A stretch of 43,274 nucleotides of DNA, from contig NZ_JAPFQA010000029.1 in the NCBI RefSeq assembly GCF_027563465.1, forward strand, positions 1 through 43,274, given 5' to 3'. Within the stretch, counting starts at the first letter, position 1; each line of letters starts with the position of its first letter. The notes beneath the pieces are model-generated. The model was not told where the DNA came from, did not search any database, and saw nothing but the letters and a program-made list of their open reading frames with translations. Made by a program: the position numbers and the translations under genes. Source of the stretch: Mesorhizobium qingshengii (GTDB lineage Bacteria; Pseudomonadota; Alphaproteobacteria; Rhizobiales; Rhizobiaceae). Below are positions 17,167 to 23,937 of this stretch, in pieces.

Positions 17167-18682
17167 ATGAACGACCTTGCAGATCTTTCGCCGCCCCGGC
17201 TTGCGGTGCGCGGAATTGGAAAGCGCTTCGGCGATTTCATCGCGCTGGAAGACGTTTCGCTGCAGCTGGCGTGGCGAGATTCGCGCTCTTTGCGGCGGCA
17301 ATGGTGCCGGCAAGAGCACGTTGATGAAGATCCTGAGTGGTGTGATCCGCCCAAGCGAGGGCACGATCGCGATCGACGGGAAATTGGTTGCGTTCCGCAG
17401 CCCGATCGAAGCGCAGCGCGCGGGACTGGCGCTGGTCGCGCAGGAACTCAGCCTGGCGCCGGATCTATCCATCCACGATAATCTTTGGCTCGGCCATGCA
17501 TCGGCGCCGATGCGGCGACAGACAGGCGTCACGGCCCAGAAGGCGCGATCCGCGCTTGTAAGCGTCGGCCTCGACCATCTCGATTTAGGAACAAAAGTGC
17601 GCACCCTTGGCATCGCCGAGCGGCAATTGCTCGAGATCGCACGCGGACTGGTTCGCAACGCGTCGCTGCTCATTCTTGACGAACCCACCGCGACGCTGTC
17701 GGACAACGAGATATCGCGGGTTTTCGGCGCGGTGCGAACGCTGAAGGCCAGAGGGTGTTCGGTGATCTTCATCACCCACCGCATGGGCGAGGTCTACCAA
17801 CTTTGCGACACGGTGACCGTCTTGCGCAACGGTCGCGTTATCGCGACGGAACCGGTCGCTGCCATGCCGCGCGAGACGCTGCTCGAGCTGATGCTCGGCC
17901 GCAAACTCACCGACATCTACCCGCGCCACTCGACACAACCGGGTGATCAAATCCTCACGGTACGTGGGCTGACTGTACCCGGCGTCGTCCACGACATCTC
18001 GCTCGAGGCGCACGCGGGCCAGATTCTCGGTGTGGTGGGACAGATAGGCTCAGGTGCCATCGAAACCGTCAGGGCCCTTGCCGGGCTCGCCCATGCCGCC
18101 ACCGGTGAGGTGTGGATTGGCGGCGTGCCTCTCAGACTGGGCTCGGCTCCAGCCGCAGCCGCATCCGGGGTCCGTTTCGTTTCGGAAGATCGGGGCGAAG
18201 AAGGTATCTTTCTTGACCAGCCGGCAAGCATCAATCTGCTTGCCACGCGGCTTGCCGAAGTTGCAAGCAGGGGCTTTCTGAGGCCCGCTTCGTTGCGAAA
18301 GACGGCCGCCGCACTTGCCGCCCAGGTCGGGTTCGATACGCGACGACTGGATACACCCGCCTCGACCCTGAGCGGCGGCAACCAGCAGAAGCTTGCGGTG
18401 GGGCGCTGTGCCAACCGCGACATGGCCGGGGTCATCCTGATGAACGAGCCGACGCGCGGCGTTGACATGGGCGCGCGCGCGGAAATCTATCAGATGCTGC
18501 GCCGCTTCTGTGACGAGGGCAACGCCATCGTGCTCGCTTCGACCGACATCGAGGAGGTGATCGGATTGGTTGATCGGGTGGTGACACTCTACAGGGGCCG
18601 CATCGTCGGGACCCACCAACATCCGGGCATCGTCGAAACCACAGTGTTGGCCGAGATCACGCGCGCGGAGGCCGCGCTATGA
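17167..18682 (+). CDS. sugar ABC transporter double ATPase (RbsA-like), apparent frameshift near 17269
   Basis: A two-cassette ATPase of the RbsA/MglA type. The start is the ATG at 17167, with GGGAGGA 4 bases upstream. That frame reads the family N-terminus (LAVRGIGKRFGDFIALEDV, then SLQL) to about 17268. The continuation (RGEIRALCGGNGAGKSTLMK) is in another frame from 17270 on. So one extra base, or two missing bases, lies at about 17269. The downstream frame alone has only a TTG at 17177 and gives nonsense before RGEI. After that everything is normal: Walker A GGNGAGKST, LLILDEPTATLSDNE in cassette 1, LSGGNQQKLAVGR and NEPTRGVDMGARAEI in cassette 2. It overlaps the permease gene by 4 bases. 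It is either a real inactivating mutation or a sequence error. Confidence 0.8.
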
Positions 18683-19641
18683 CCAGCACTCCGGATGCAG
18701 CGATTGCAGCCTCGCCTGCAACCCCTCGCCAGCGGCTCGCGCCGGCCGATCTCGCAAGATTTTCGTTGGTCCTCGCGATTGTCGTATTGGCGCTCTCGAC
18801 GCCCGGGTTCTTGTCTAGGCCGAGCCTGATCGCGCTGATCAACGCCATGTCGCTGGTCGGCTGCGTCGCGCTCGCCATGACCTTCATAACGCTCGGCGGC
18901 AATATCATGTCATTCAGCCTCGGCGCCACGACTTCGGTCGCAGGCATCGTGTTCATGGCAACACTCGGCCTTGGCCTGCTGCCGGCGATCGTTGTCGCGA
19001 TCGTCGCGGGCGTCGTCATCAGTGCGGCGCAAGGCGCGGTGATCGGCTGGCTGCGAGCCAATCCGATCATCGTCTCCATGGCCGCCTACGCGCTGCTGAT
19101 CGGTGCTACCCAGATGATCGTCGGGCCCAAGGTCGATGCGCCGAACCTCGCCTACGAGGTTCTCAAACAGCGGCTTTTCGGCGTGCCTGCCTCCTTCTTG
19201 GTCCTTGCCGCCATGGCTGTTCTGGGCCAGTTGGTGCTCACCTTCACCCGCTTTGGGCACGAACTCATGCTGGTTGGCAGCAATGCCCGGGCGGCCGAGG
19301 CAGCGGGACTGGATGTCGGCCGCGTGACGACGGCGGCTTACATGGTTGCGGGGGCATTCAGCGCGGTCGCGGGCATCCTGGTCGCTTCCCGATTTGGCTC
19401 GGCAGACATGCAGACGGCGCGCGGCTTCGAATTTACCGCGATCGCAGCCGTTCTGGTAGGTGGCACGGCGATTGGTGGCGGGAAGGGTTCGCTGTGGCAG
19501 ACATTCATCGGCGTCGCGGTCATGGCGACCATCAACGCGGTCACGCTCTTGCGAGGCTTCAGCATCGAGATCCAGCAACTTGTGGTCGGTCTGGCCGTGC
19601 TCGGCGTGATTGTCTTCCAAGGTATCGGCAGGAGGACCTGA
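18679..19641 (+). CDS. sugar ABC transporter permease (RbsC-like), first
   Basis: A 320-residue CUT2 permease with about eight to ten hydrophobic segments, an N-terminal cytoplasmic stretch of about 25 residues, and the family segments TFITLGGNIMSFSLGATTSV and FEFTAIAAVLVGGTAIGGGKGS. The cytoplasmic coupling motif appears as GSNARAAEAAGLDVGRV. The ATG overlaps the ATPase stop by 4 bases (ATGA). It is followed 2 bases later by a second permease, so the importer is probably a heterodimer, which is less common than the RbsC homodimer. Regulation is expected from the palindrome before gntR copy 1. Confidence 0.9.
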   Translation: MTSTPDAAIAASPATPRQRLAPADLARFSLVLAIVVLALSTPGFLSRPSLIALINAMSLVGCVALAMTFITLGGNIMSFSLGATTSVAGIVFMATLGLGLLPAIVVAIVAGVVISAAQGAVIGWLRANPIIVSMAAYALLIGATQMIVGPKVDAPNLAYEVLKQRLFGVPASFLVLAAMAVLGQLVLTFTRFGHELMLVGSNARAAEAAGLDVGRVTTAAYMVAGAFSAVAGILVASRFGSADMQTARGFEFTAIAAVLVGGTAIGGGKGSLWQTFIGVAVMATINAVTLLRGFSIEIQQLVVGLAVLGVIVFQGIGRRT

Positions 19642-19643
19642 AC

Positions 19644-20639
19644 ATGCGCTCCGCGCTTCAAGACGATACCGGCCCGATTGGCATCTTCCTGGTCGTGGCG
19701 GTGGCGCTGGTGGCTGCGCTCATCGTCCGGGGAAACTTATCGTTCGACCTCATCCTGTTCAGCCTATTGCAGTATTTTGCTACAATCGGCCCGGTCGCGC
19801 TTGGCCTCGGCCTGACCATGATTGCACGCGAATTCGACCTGTCAGTGGGCAGCACCATGGGCTTTGCCGGCTGCGTTGCGGTTCTGACCAGCGGCGACAA
19901 CGCGCTCATCAGTGCTTCCTGCGGGATCGGCGCGGGCCTTGTCGTCGGCCTCTTTCAAGGGTTGGCTATCGCCGGCCTCGGCTTGAGCTCGATTGCAGTG
20001 TCGCTCGGCGGCCTGATGACAGTTGCCGGCCTGTCCTATGTCGTCACCCACAACGAGACCATTTCGTTCGCCAACCAGGCGGTGACGATCCAGATGAACG
20101 CACCGCTTCTCGCCATATTCTCCGTGCGAAGCCTGCTTGCCATCGCCTGTTTCGTCATCGCCGCAGTCGTCTTTGTGCGCACGCGGATTGGCGCGAACCT
20201 GATCGCCACCGGCAGCGACCGTACCGCGGCGACGACGTCCGGGGTCAAGACCGGCCGCGTGGTGGTGTGCGTGTTCATGCTTTCGGGTGCGCTTGCCGCC
20301 CTGTCCGGCGTCCTCCTCACCTTCGGCCTGTCGGTTGCCTCGCCGGCCGGACTGACCGACATACTTGTGCCGGCGATCTCGGCAGCCATTATCGGTGGCG
20401 TGTCGCTTTCTGGCGGGCGCGGTAGCCCGGTCGGCATTGCGTTCGGAACCCTCACCCTCTGTGCGTTGAGCGCCGGCTTGAATGCGCTCGGCCTGTCGCC
20501 AGTCGTCCAGCAGATCGTGATGGCCGGCGTTCTTTTTGCGGTCGCAATCGCTGCCGCACCGAGGCTTTATCGCTTTCATCACTGGCAGGCTCTGCGAGTG
20601 CGGAATGGAAATTTGCAGAAAACAGATGAATGGATATAA
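19644..20639 (+). CDS. sugar ABC transporter permease (RbsC-like), second
   Basis: A 331-residue CUT2 permease homologous to the preceding gene. It has GLGLTMIAREFDLSVGSTMG, the coupling motif GSDRTAATTSGVKTGRV and LVPAISAAIIGGVSLSGGRG. GGAGG is 8 bases before the ATG at 19644. The stop codon lies inside the AT-rich element that precedes the second GntR gene (20634-20652). The last 20 or so residues are polar and beyond the membrane core. With the first permease it should form the channel for the ligand captured by the binding protein at 16123. Confidence 0.9.
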   Translation: MRSALQDDTGPIGIFLVVAVALVAALIVRGNLSFDLILFSLLQYFATIGPVALGLGLTMIAREFDLSVGSTMGFAGCVAVLTSGDNALISASCGIGAGLVVGLFQGLAIAGLGLSSIAVSLGGLMTVAGLSYVVTHNETISFANQAVTIQMNAPLLAIFSVRSLLAIACFVIAAVVFVRTRIGANLIATGSDRTAATTSGVKTGRVVVCVFMLSGALAALSGVLLTFGLSVASPAGLTDILVPAISAAIIGGVSLSGGRGSPVGIAFGTLTLCALSAGLNALGLSPVVQQIVMAGVLFAVAIAAAPRLYRFHHWQALRVRNGNLQKTDEWI

Positions 20640-20652
20640 AATAGATTTTCAG
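20634..20652. promoter_or_regulatory. shared operator-like element, copy 3 (before second gntR)
   Basis: AAAATAGATTTT at 20638-20649 is a one-base variant of the palindrome AAAATATATTTT found at 10491-10502 and 15274-15285. The flanking ATTTGTCAAT is not kept here. It overlaps the permease stop codon and ends about 23 bases before the GntR start, fitting autoregulation of the second regulator. It is weaker evidence than the other two copies. Confidence 0.45.
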
Positions 20653-20674
20653 ACCAGAGCACAAAGGAAGATGT

Positions 20675-21361
20675 ATGCGCAGCGCATCAGGCCCTACCCA
20701 GCTGGACACGGCCTATGATCGTCTGCGCTCCGACATATTGAGCTGCCGGCTCAGGCCTGGCACGCGCATTCACATCAACGAAGTTGCCGAGGAACTCCAG
20801 GTCAGCGTTGGGGCAGTACGCGAGGCTCTTTCCCGGCTGGCTGCCGAAGACATGGCGGTGGCTACCGCACAGAAAGGTTATAGCGTACCGGAGGTCTCGA
20901 TCGAAGAACTTCGCGACCTGACCAATACCCGCATCGCGATAGAGGAATTCTGCCTGCGTGACTCGATCGCACATGGCGATATCGAGTGGGAGACGGAACT
21001 CGTCGCTGCATACCACCGATTGCAGCGTCTGCCTGAACGCGAGCCCTCCGATCCGACCCGGCTGAGCGACGCCTGGTCAGCCGCCCACCAGCGCTTCCAT
21101 GCGGCATTGGTCGCCGGCTGCAAAAGTCCATGGATGTTGAAGATACGGGGCATGCTGTATGTCCAGACTGAACGTTATCGTCGCCTGTCGGTCCCCCTCC
21201 GCACGACTGAGCGTGACGTTGCCGCCGAGCACAAAGGGATTTTCGACGCCGTAATGGCCAAGGACGGCGATCTTACCGCTGAGCTGATGCGCCGGCACCT
21301 GACGCTGACAACCGAGATTCTGGTTGGTTCCGCTGAGTTATCGGAGACCAATATCCAGTAA
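20675..21361 (+). CDS. GntR-family regulator, FCD type (copy 2)
   Basis: A 228-residue FCD-class GntR regulator. It has a winged helix with GTRIHINEVAEELQVSVGAV, then REALSRLAAEDM, followed by an FCD domain with HQRFHAALVAGC, RRLSVPLRTTERDVAAEHKG and LMRRHLTLTTEIL. By eye roughly two thirds of residues match the regulator at 15323, including the recognition helix, so both probably read the same DNA site. AAAGGAAG lies 4 bases before the ATG at 20675. It is the last gene of the plus-strand transporter operon or has its own promoter at the AT-rich element just upstream. Ligands are presumably the imported compound or a pathway intermediate. Confidence 0.9.
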   Translation: MRSASGPTQLDTAYDRLRSDILSCRLRPGTRIHINEVAEELQVSVGAVREALSRLAAEDMAVATAQKGYSVPEVSIEELRDLTNTRIAIEEFCLRDSIAHGDIEWETELVAAYHRLQRLPEREPSDPTRLSDAWSAAHQRFHAALVAGCKSPWMLKIRGMLYVQTERYRRLSVPLRTTERDVAAEHKGIFDAVMAKDGDLTAELMRRHLTLTTEILVGSAELSETNIQ

Positions 21362-21659
21362 CACGGAGGATGAACACAAGGCGTTTTGGGCCACGCACTC
21401 TGCGACGCAGAGGTTCAGCTCCGCTCGCCGGTCGGAACCAGCGAGCCCTTAGGCGAATTGGTCAGACTTTCTGTCCATCACCAAGGCGACGCCTCGAGCC
21501 GCAGCGATCTTTGCGACAAGGGCCTCCAAATCGGCATCCGATCGCATCGATCCGGTTTTCTGTTGAAGGGGGGAAACCGCCTGTGTGACAGAAAGGGGCT
21601 TCCCCGTTCGTCCCGCTCAAAATTCCGTCGGCTGCCGCCACGACGTTGCAGGTCTCTTG
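21362..21659. other. 298-base region with only a short unrecognised minus-strand frame
   Basis: There is no convincing gene here. A 32-residue minus-strand reading at 21547-21449 (begins MRSDADLEALVAKIAAARGV) has normal codon style and looks like the tail of a lost protein, but I do not recognise it. No terminator is clear after the GntR stop. Confidence 0.45.
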
Positions 21660-22085
21660 TCATGCAGCGAGCTGATGCTCGCGGGCTGCCGCGATCATCA
21701 CACTCGCGAGCAACCCGTAGGCTGCCTCCCAGGCCTCGCGCACCGCCGGCGTAAACGCCGTGCCGAGACCGGCCGCCAGCGTCTCGATGAGCGCTTGCCC
21801 GACGATCGGGTAATGACGCTCCTGGACGCCGTAGGTCACGTGACGCCTGGCGAGTTCGCGCACGGTCGGGAGAATGGTGTCGGCACGATCCAGTCCATGC
21901 ACGACGAAGCCCAGGCTCGCCATCAGCTTGGCGCCCTGCTTGGTCATGTCTCTCACCGGAAACAACGCTCGAAGACCTTCGTCGATCGCGAACAGGCGTT
22001 CATAGAACAGTGCGGCGGCGGCCACGCGTATTGGGACGACGTCGCGAAAACTATCCTGGACAAGTCGAATCTGGTCGGGTGTCAT
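21660..22085 (-). CDS. single-domain globin (Vitreoscilla-hemoglobin-like)
   Basis: A 141-residue globin of the flavohemoglobin/VHb branch without the reductase domain. Key positions are readable: Tyr B10 (Y28 in LFYERLF), Gln E7 (Q50 in DMTKQGAKLM), the proximal histidine F8 (H82 in ARRHVTYGVQERHYPIVG), and a normal H helix at the end. Tyr B10 with Gln E7 is the ligand-binding pocket of NO-detoxifying and O2-binding bacterial globins. GAGGAG sits about 9 bases before the ATG at 22085. It stands alone between remnants and the catabolic block. It could supply O2 to the oxygenases or detoxify NO, but no link is shown. Confidence 0.85.
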   Translation of the reverse strand: MTPDQIRLVQDSFRDVVPIRVAAAALFYERLFAIDEGLRALFPVRDMTKQGAKLMASLGFVVHGLDRADTILPTVRELARRHVTYGVQERHYPIVGQALIETLAAGLGTAFTPAVREAWEAAYGLLASVMIAAAREHQLAA

Positions 22086-22199
22086 CGGCAGCGCTCCTCG
22101 GTTTTCCGGTGAGGCTCGACCATCGCCCCAAAGCGTTTCGCGGGGATGTCGCTCGCCGCATCGATGTGTTTCAATTAGGTTTCAGTTTGCGCTCAGTTG

Positions 22200-22431
22200 T
22201 TTTCGAGTTCTTTCTGTGGCCCTGCTCATTGCGCGGACTGAGCACTGGCTGAACTCGGCCACGCACTGACCCAGGACGCCACGATCGAGCCTGACGCCGA
22301 GACCGGGCCAGTCGGGCGCACAAAGGGGCGCCATGTTCGTCGCGCGGGGCGTCGGGCGCGACGCTGACGGTATGTAGGCGTTGAAATCGGTCGAGGAGAC
22401 GCGGAAGCGCTCCGGGGTCGAATACTGTCAT
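22200..22431 (-). pseudogene. possible enolase-superfamily (mandelate racemase type) C-terminal remnant
   Basis: On the minus strand one frame reads MAPLCAPDWPGLGVRLDRG and then VLGQCVAEF. This resembles the PGLG-V-x-x-D ending of mandelate racemase/muconate lactonizing enzyme-type dehydratases. The rest of the gene is absent and the flanking frames are broken. This is a short, low-confidence match by eye. Confidence 0.3.
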
Positions 22432-22637
22432 TCCGGTGCAACGCCGCGCCGTACATGGCCGCTCTTGAGCAGGCCAGTATTCACCAAGACATCGTCCCGT
22501 TCAGTCGTTTTCTCGGAGAACTGCAGTCAAGGTATATCGGGGAAGGCAACCGCGTCACTTCCCGCCGGTTAAGCCGCCACCTTGGCGCGCATGGCCTGGC
22601 GATACTCGCCGTGGGCCAACTGTCGGACTTCACGTAA
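22421..22637 (+). pseudogene. Fic-family protein C-terminal remnant with a frameshift
   Basis: The plus strand reads VIPVQRRA (from 22427) in one frame and, after a one-base slip near 22451, YMAALEQASIHQDIVPFSRF followed by LGEL in another. Together they match the usual end of Fic/DOC proteins, in which WTVIPVERR is followed by an alanine-rich helix and QDI-PF-x-FL. The catalytic HxFxDGNGR core is not present upstream, so only the tail survives. Fic enzymes AMPylate target proteins and are often toxins. This copy cannot function. Confidence 0.5.
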
Positions 22638-22660
22638 TTTACGCAATAAATCAATGGTCA

Positions 22661-22736
22661 TGGTGGGCCCGGAGGGACTCGAACCCCCAACCAAGCGGTT
22701 ATGAGCCGCCGGCTCTAACCATTGAGCTACAGGCCC
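22661..22736 (-). tRNA. tRNA-Ile2 (CAT anticodon, probably lysidine-modified)
   Basis: A complete 76-base cloverleaf on the minus strand, with CCA encoded. The acceptor GGGCCTG pairs with CGGGCCC (one G-T). The D arm is GCTC/GAGC, and the anticodon stem GGCGG/CCGCT encloses the loop CTCATAA, giving anticodon CAT. The T arm is GGGGTTCGAGTCCC. The D-loop and anticodon-stem pattern (GGTTAGAGC, CTCATAA, CGCTTGGT) closely resembles E. coli ileX and not initiator or elongator tRNA-Met. So this should be the minor isoleucine tRNA whose C34 is changed to lysidine by TilS to read AUA. The 3' end faces the remnant-rich region. Confidence 0.85.
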
Positions 22737-22870
22737 CACGCGGGCTGGATTAATGTTTTTCCCGCCGCGGCACAAGGCTTTCCCGACGGGCTTTCCGTGA
22801 TCGCCCAAATCAACCCATAATCGCGCTCTACGCGAGCCGTGCGACTTGATCGCGGACCAAGGAGATTTTC

Positions 22871-23581
22871 ATGACCAGACACCTTTTGCCCCTCGCGCTC
22901 GCCGCCGCGATCGCTTTTCCGGCGATGGCTGGAGCCGCCGACTTGCCGACGCCGCCCCGCATCATTGTCAGCGGCGAAGGCGAAGCAACCGTGGCCCCCG
23001 ATCTGGCGGTCCTGACGCTCAGCGTCATGCGCGAAGCCAAGACCGCGCGCGCCGCGCTCGACGCCAACAACGACGCCATGGCCGCCGTGATCGCGGCGAT
23101 GAAGTCGGCCGGCATCAAGGACCGCGACCTGCAGACCGCCGGCATCCAGATCAATCCGCGCTACAACTACACCAACAAGCCGGACGGCAGCCAGGAAGCC
23201 GAACTCGTCGCCTATCAGGTGACCAACACGCTTTCGGTGCGCGTGCGCGACGTCGACAAGACCGGCGATATCCTCGACAAGGCGGTGTCGCTCGGCGTCA
23301 ACCAGGGCGGCGGTATCGCCTTCACCAATGACGACCCGGCGGCCACCGTCACCGAGGCGCGCAAGAAGGCGGTCGCCAACGCCATCGCCAAGGCCAAGAC
23401 GCTGGCCGAAGCCGCCGGCGTCAGCCTCGGCCGGGTGCTCGAGATCACCGACCAGAACATCGCGCCGACGCCGATGCCGATCAACGCCAAGGCCTTCGAC
23501 GCCGCGGCCGGCGCGGTTCCGGTGCAGGCCGGCGAAAACTCCTACAACGTCCAGGTCACCGTCACCTTCGAGTTGAAGTAA
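22871..23581 (+). CDS. SIMPL-domain (DUF541) periplasmic protein
   Basis: A 236-residue exported protein with a signal peptide (MTRHLLPLALAAAIAFPAMA, cleaved after GAA) and one SIMPL domain. It begins RIIVSGEGEATVAPDLAVLT and ends with the strand YNVQVTVTFELK. The region ARKKAVANAIAKAKTLAEAA and the following AGVSLGRVLEI are hallmarks of the family. SIMPL proteins are widespread periplasmic proteins (E. coli YggE type) linked to oxidative-stress tolerance; no enzymatic activity is established. AAGGAGA lies 6 bases before the ATG. It is monocistronic, followed by a hairpin and a strong terminator. Confidence 0.9.
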   Translation: MTRHLLPLALAAAIAFPAMAGAADLPTPPRIIVSGEGEATVAPDLAVLTLSVMREAKTARAALDANNDAMAAVIAAMKSAGIKDRDLQTAGIQINPRYNYTNKPDGSQEAELVAYQVTNTLSVRVRDVDKTGDILDKAVSLGVNQGGGIAFTNDDPAATVTEARKKAVANAIAKAKTLAEAAGVSLGRVLEITDQNIAPTPMPINAKAFDAAAGAVPVQAGENSYNVQVTVTFELK

Positions 23582-23595
23582 CCGGCTCTGACGAT

Positions 23596-23621
23596 CCGTG
23601 GCCGGGCTTGCTCGGCCACGG
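23596..23621. other. hairpin CCGTGGCCG...CGGCCACGG after the SIMPL gene
   Basis: A perfect 9-base stem (23596-23604 with 23613-23621) and 8-base loop, 14 bases after the stop codon. There is no T-run, so it is more likely an mRNA 3' stabiliser or accessory hairpin than the terminator itself, which follows at 23651-23684. Confidence 0.6.
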
Positions 23622-23650
23622 GTTCGATCATCGCCGATACCGTGCATGAA

Positions 23651-23684
23651 AAACCCCGCGGGATTGCTCCCGCGGGGTTTTTTC
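23651..23684. terminator. rho-independent terminator, probably bidirectional
   Basis: CCCCGCGGGA (23654-23663), loop TTGC, TCCCGCGGGG (23668-23677), then TTTTTT. An A-run on the other side makes it work for both strands. It ends the SIMPL transcript and could also stop minus-strand transcripts coming from 23938. Confidence 0.9.
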
Positions 23685-23728
23685 GAGCCACACCCTTCAA
23701 GTGGAAAGGGGCTCAGCTAGTCCAAGCT

Positions 23729-23908
23729 CATCTTCGCAGAAGATGATGCTTCCAGGCTGATCTTCGCAGAAGATCATGCCTCCAAACTCCAGGCTGACCC
23801 TCGTCGAGGGTCATGCCTCCAGGCTGATCCTCGCAGAAGATCATGCCTCCAAACTCCAGGCTGACCCTCGTCGAGGGTCATGCCTCTGGCTGATCCTCGC
23901 GGAGGATC
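23729..23908. repeat. tandem array of six 17-base hairpins with compensatory changes
   Basis: Hairpins lie at 23729-23745 (CATCTTCGCAGAAGATG), 23759-23775 (GATCTTCGCAGAAGATC), 23796-23812 (GACCCTCGTCGAGGGTC), 23826-23842 (one mismatch), 23863-23879 (same as the third) and 23892-23908 (GATCCTCGCGGAGGATC). Start-to-start spacing alternates 30, 37, 30, 37, 29 bases. Two 67-base units (23754-23820 and 23821-23887) are almost identical direct repeats. Stem bases differ between hairpins but both arms change together. The array lies between a terminator and the end of a minus-strand gene, so it is probably in that gene's 3' untranslated region. I do not recognise a named repeat family. Confidence 0.85.
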
Positions 23909-23937
23909 ATGCCCTTACAATCAAGTCGAACCTGGCC

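Noticed and set aside
17177..17269. Alternative TTG start that would avoid a frameshift in the sugar ATPase
   Set aside because: It yields a non-homologous N-terminus and lacks a ribosome site, whereas ATG 17167 has both homology and GGGAGGA.
21362..22660. Integrase or insertion sequence near the tRNA
   Set aside because: No transposase or integrase motif and no terminal inverted repeats could be found, only gene fragments.
22569..22661. 30-codon minus-strand reading (MTIDLLRKLREVRQLAHGEY...) touching the tRNA 3' end
   Set aside because: No ribosome site because it starts in the tRNA CCA end; too short to judge and unrecognised.
22661..22736. Calling the CAT-anticodon tRNA as tRNA-Met
   Set aside because: The D-arm and anticodon-stem bases match the minor isoleucine tRNA pattern rather than initiator or elongator Met.
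23729..23908. CRISPR array
   Set aside because: The repeats are themselves palindromic, spacers are also repeated, and no cas genes are near.
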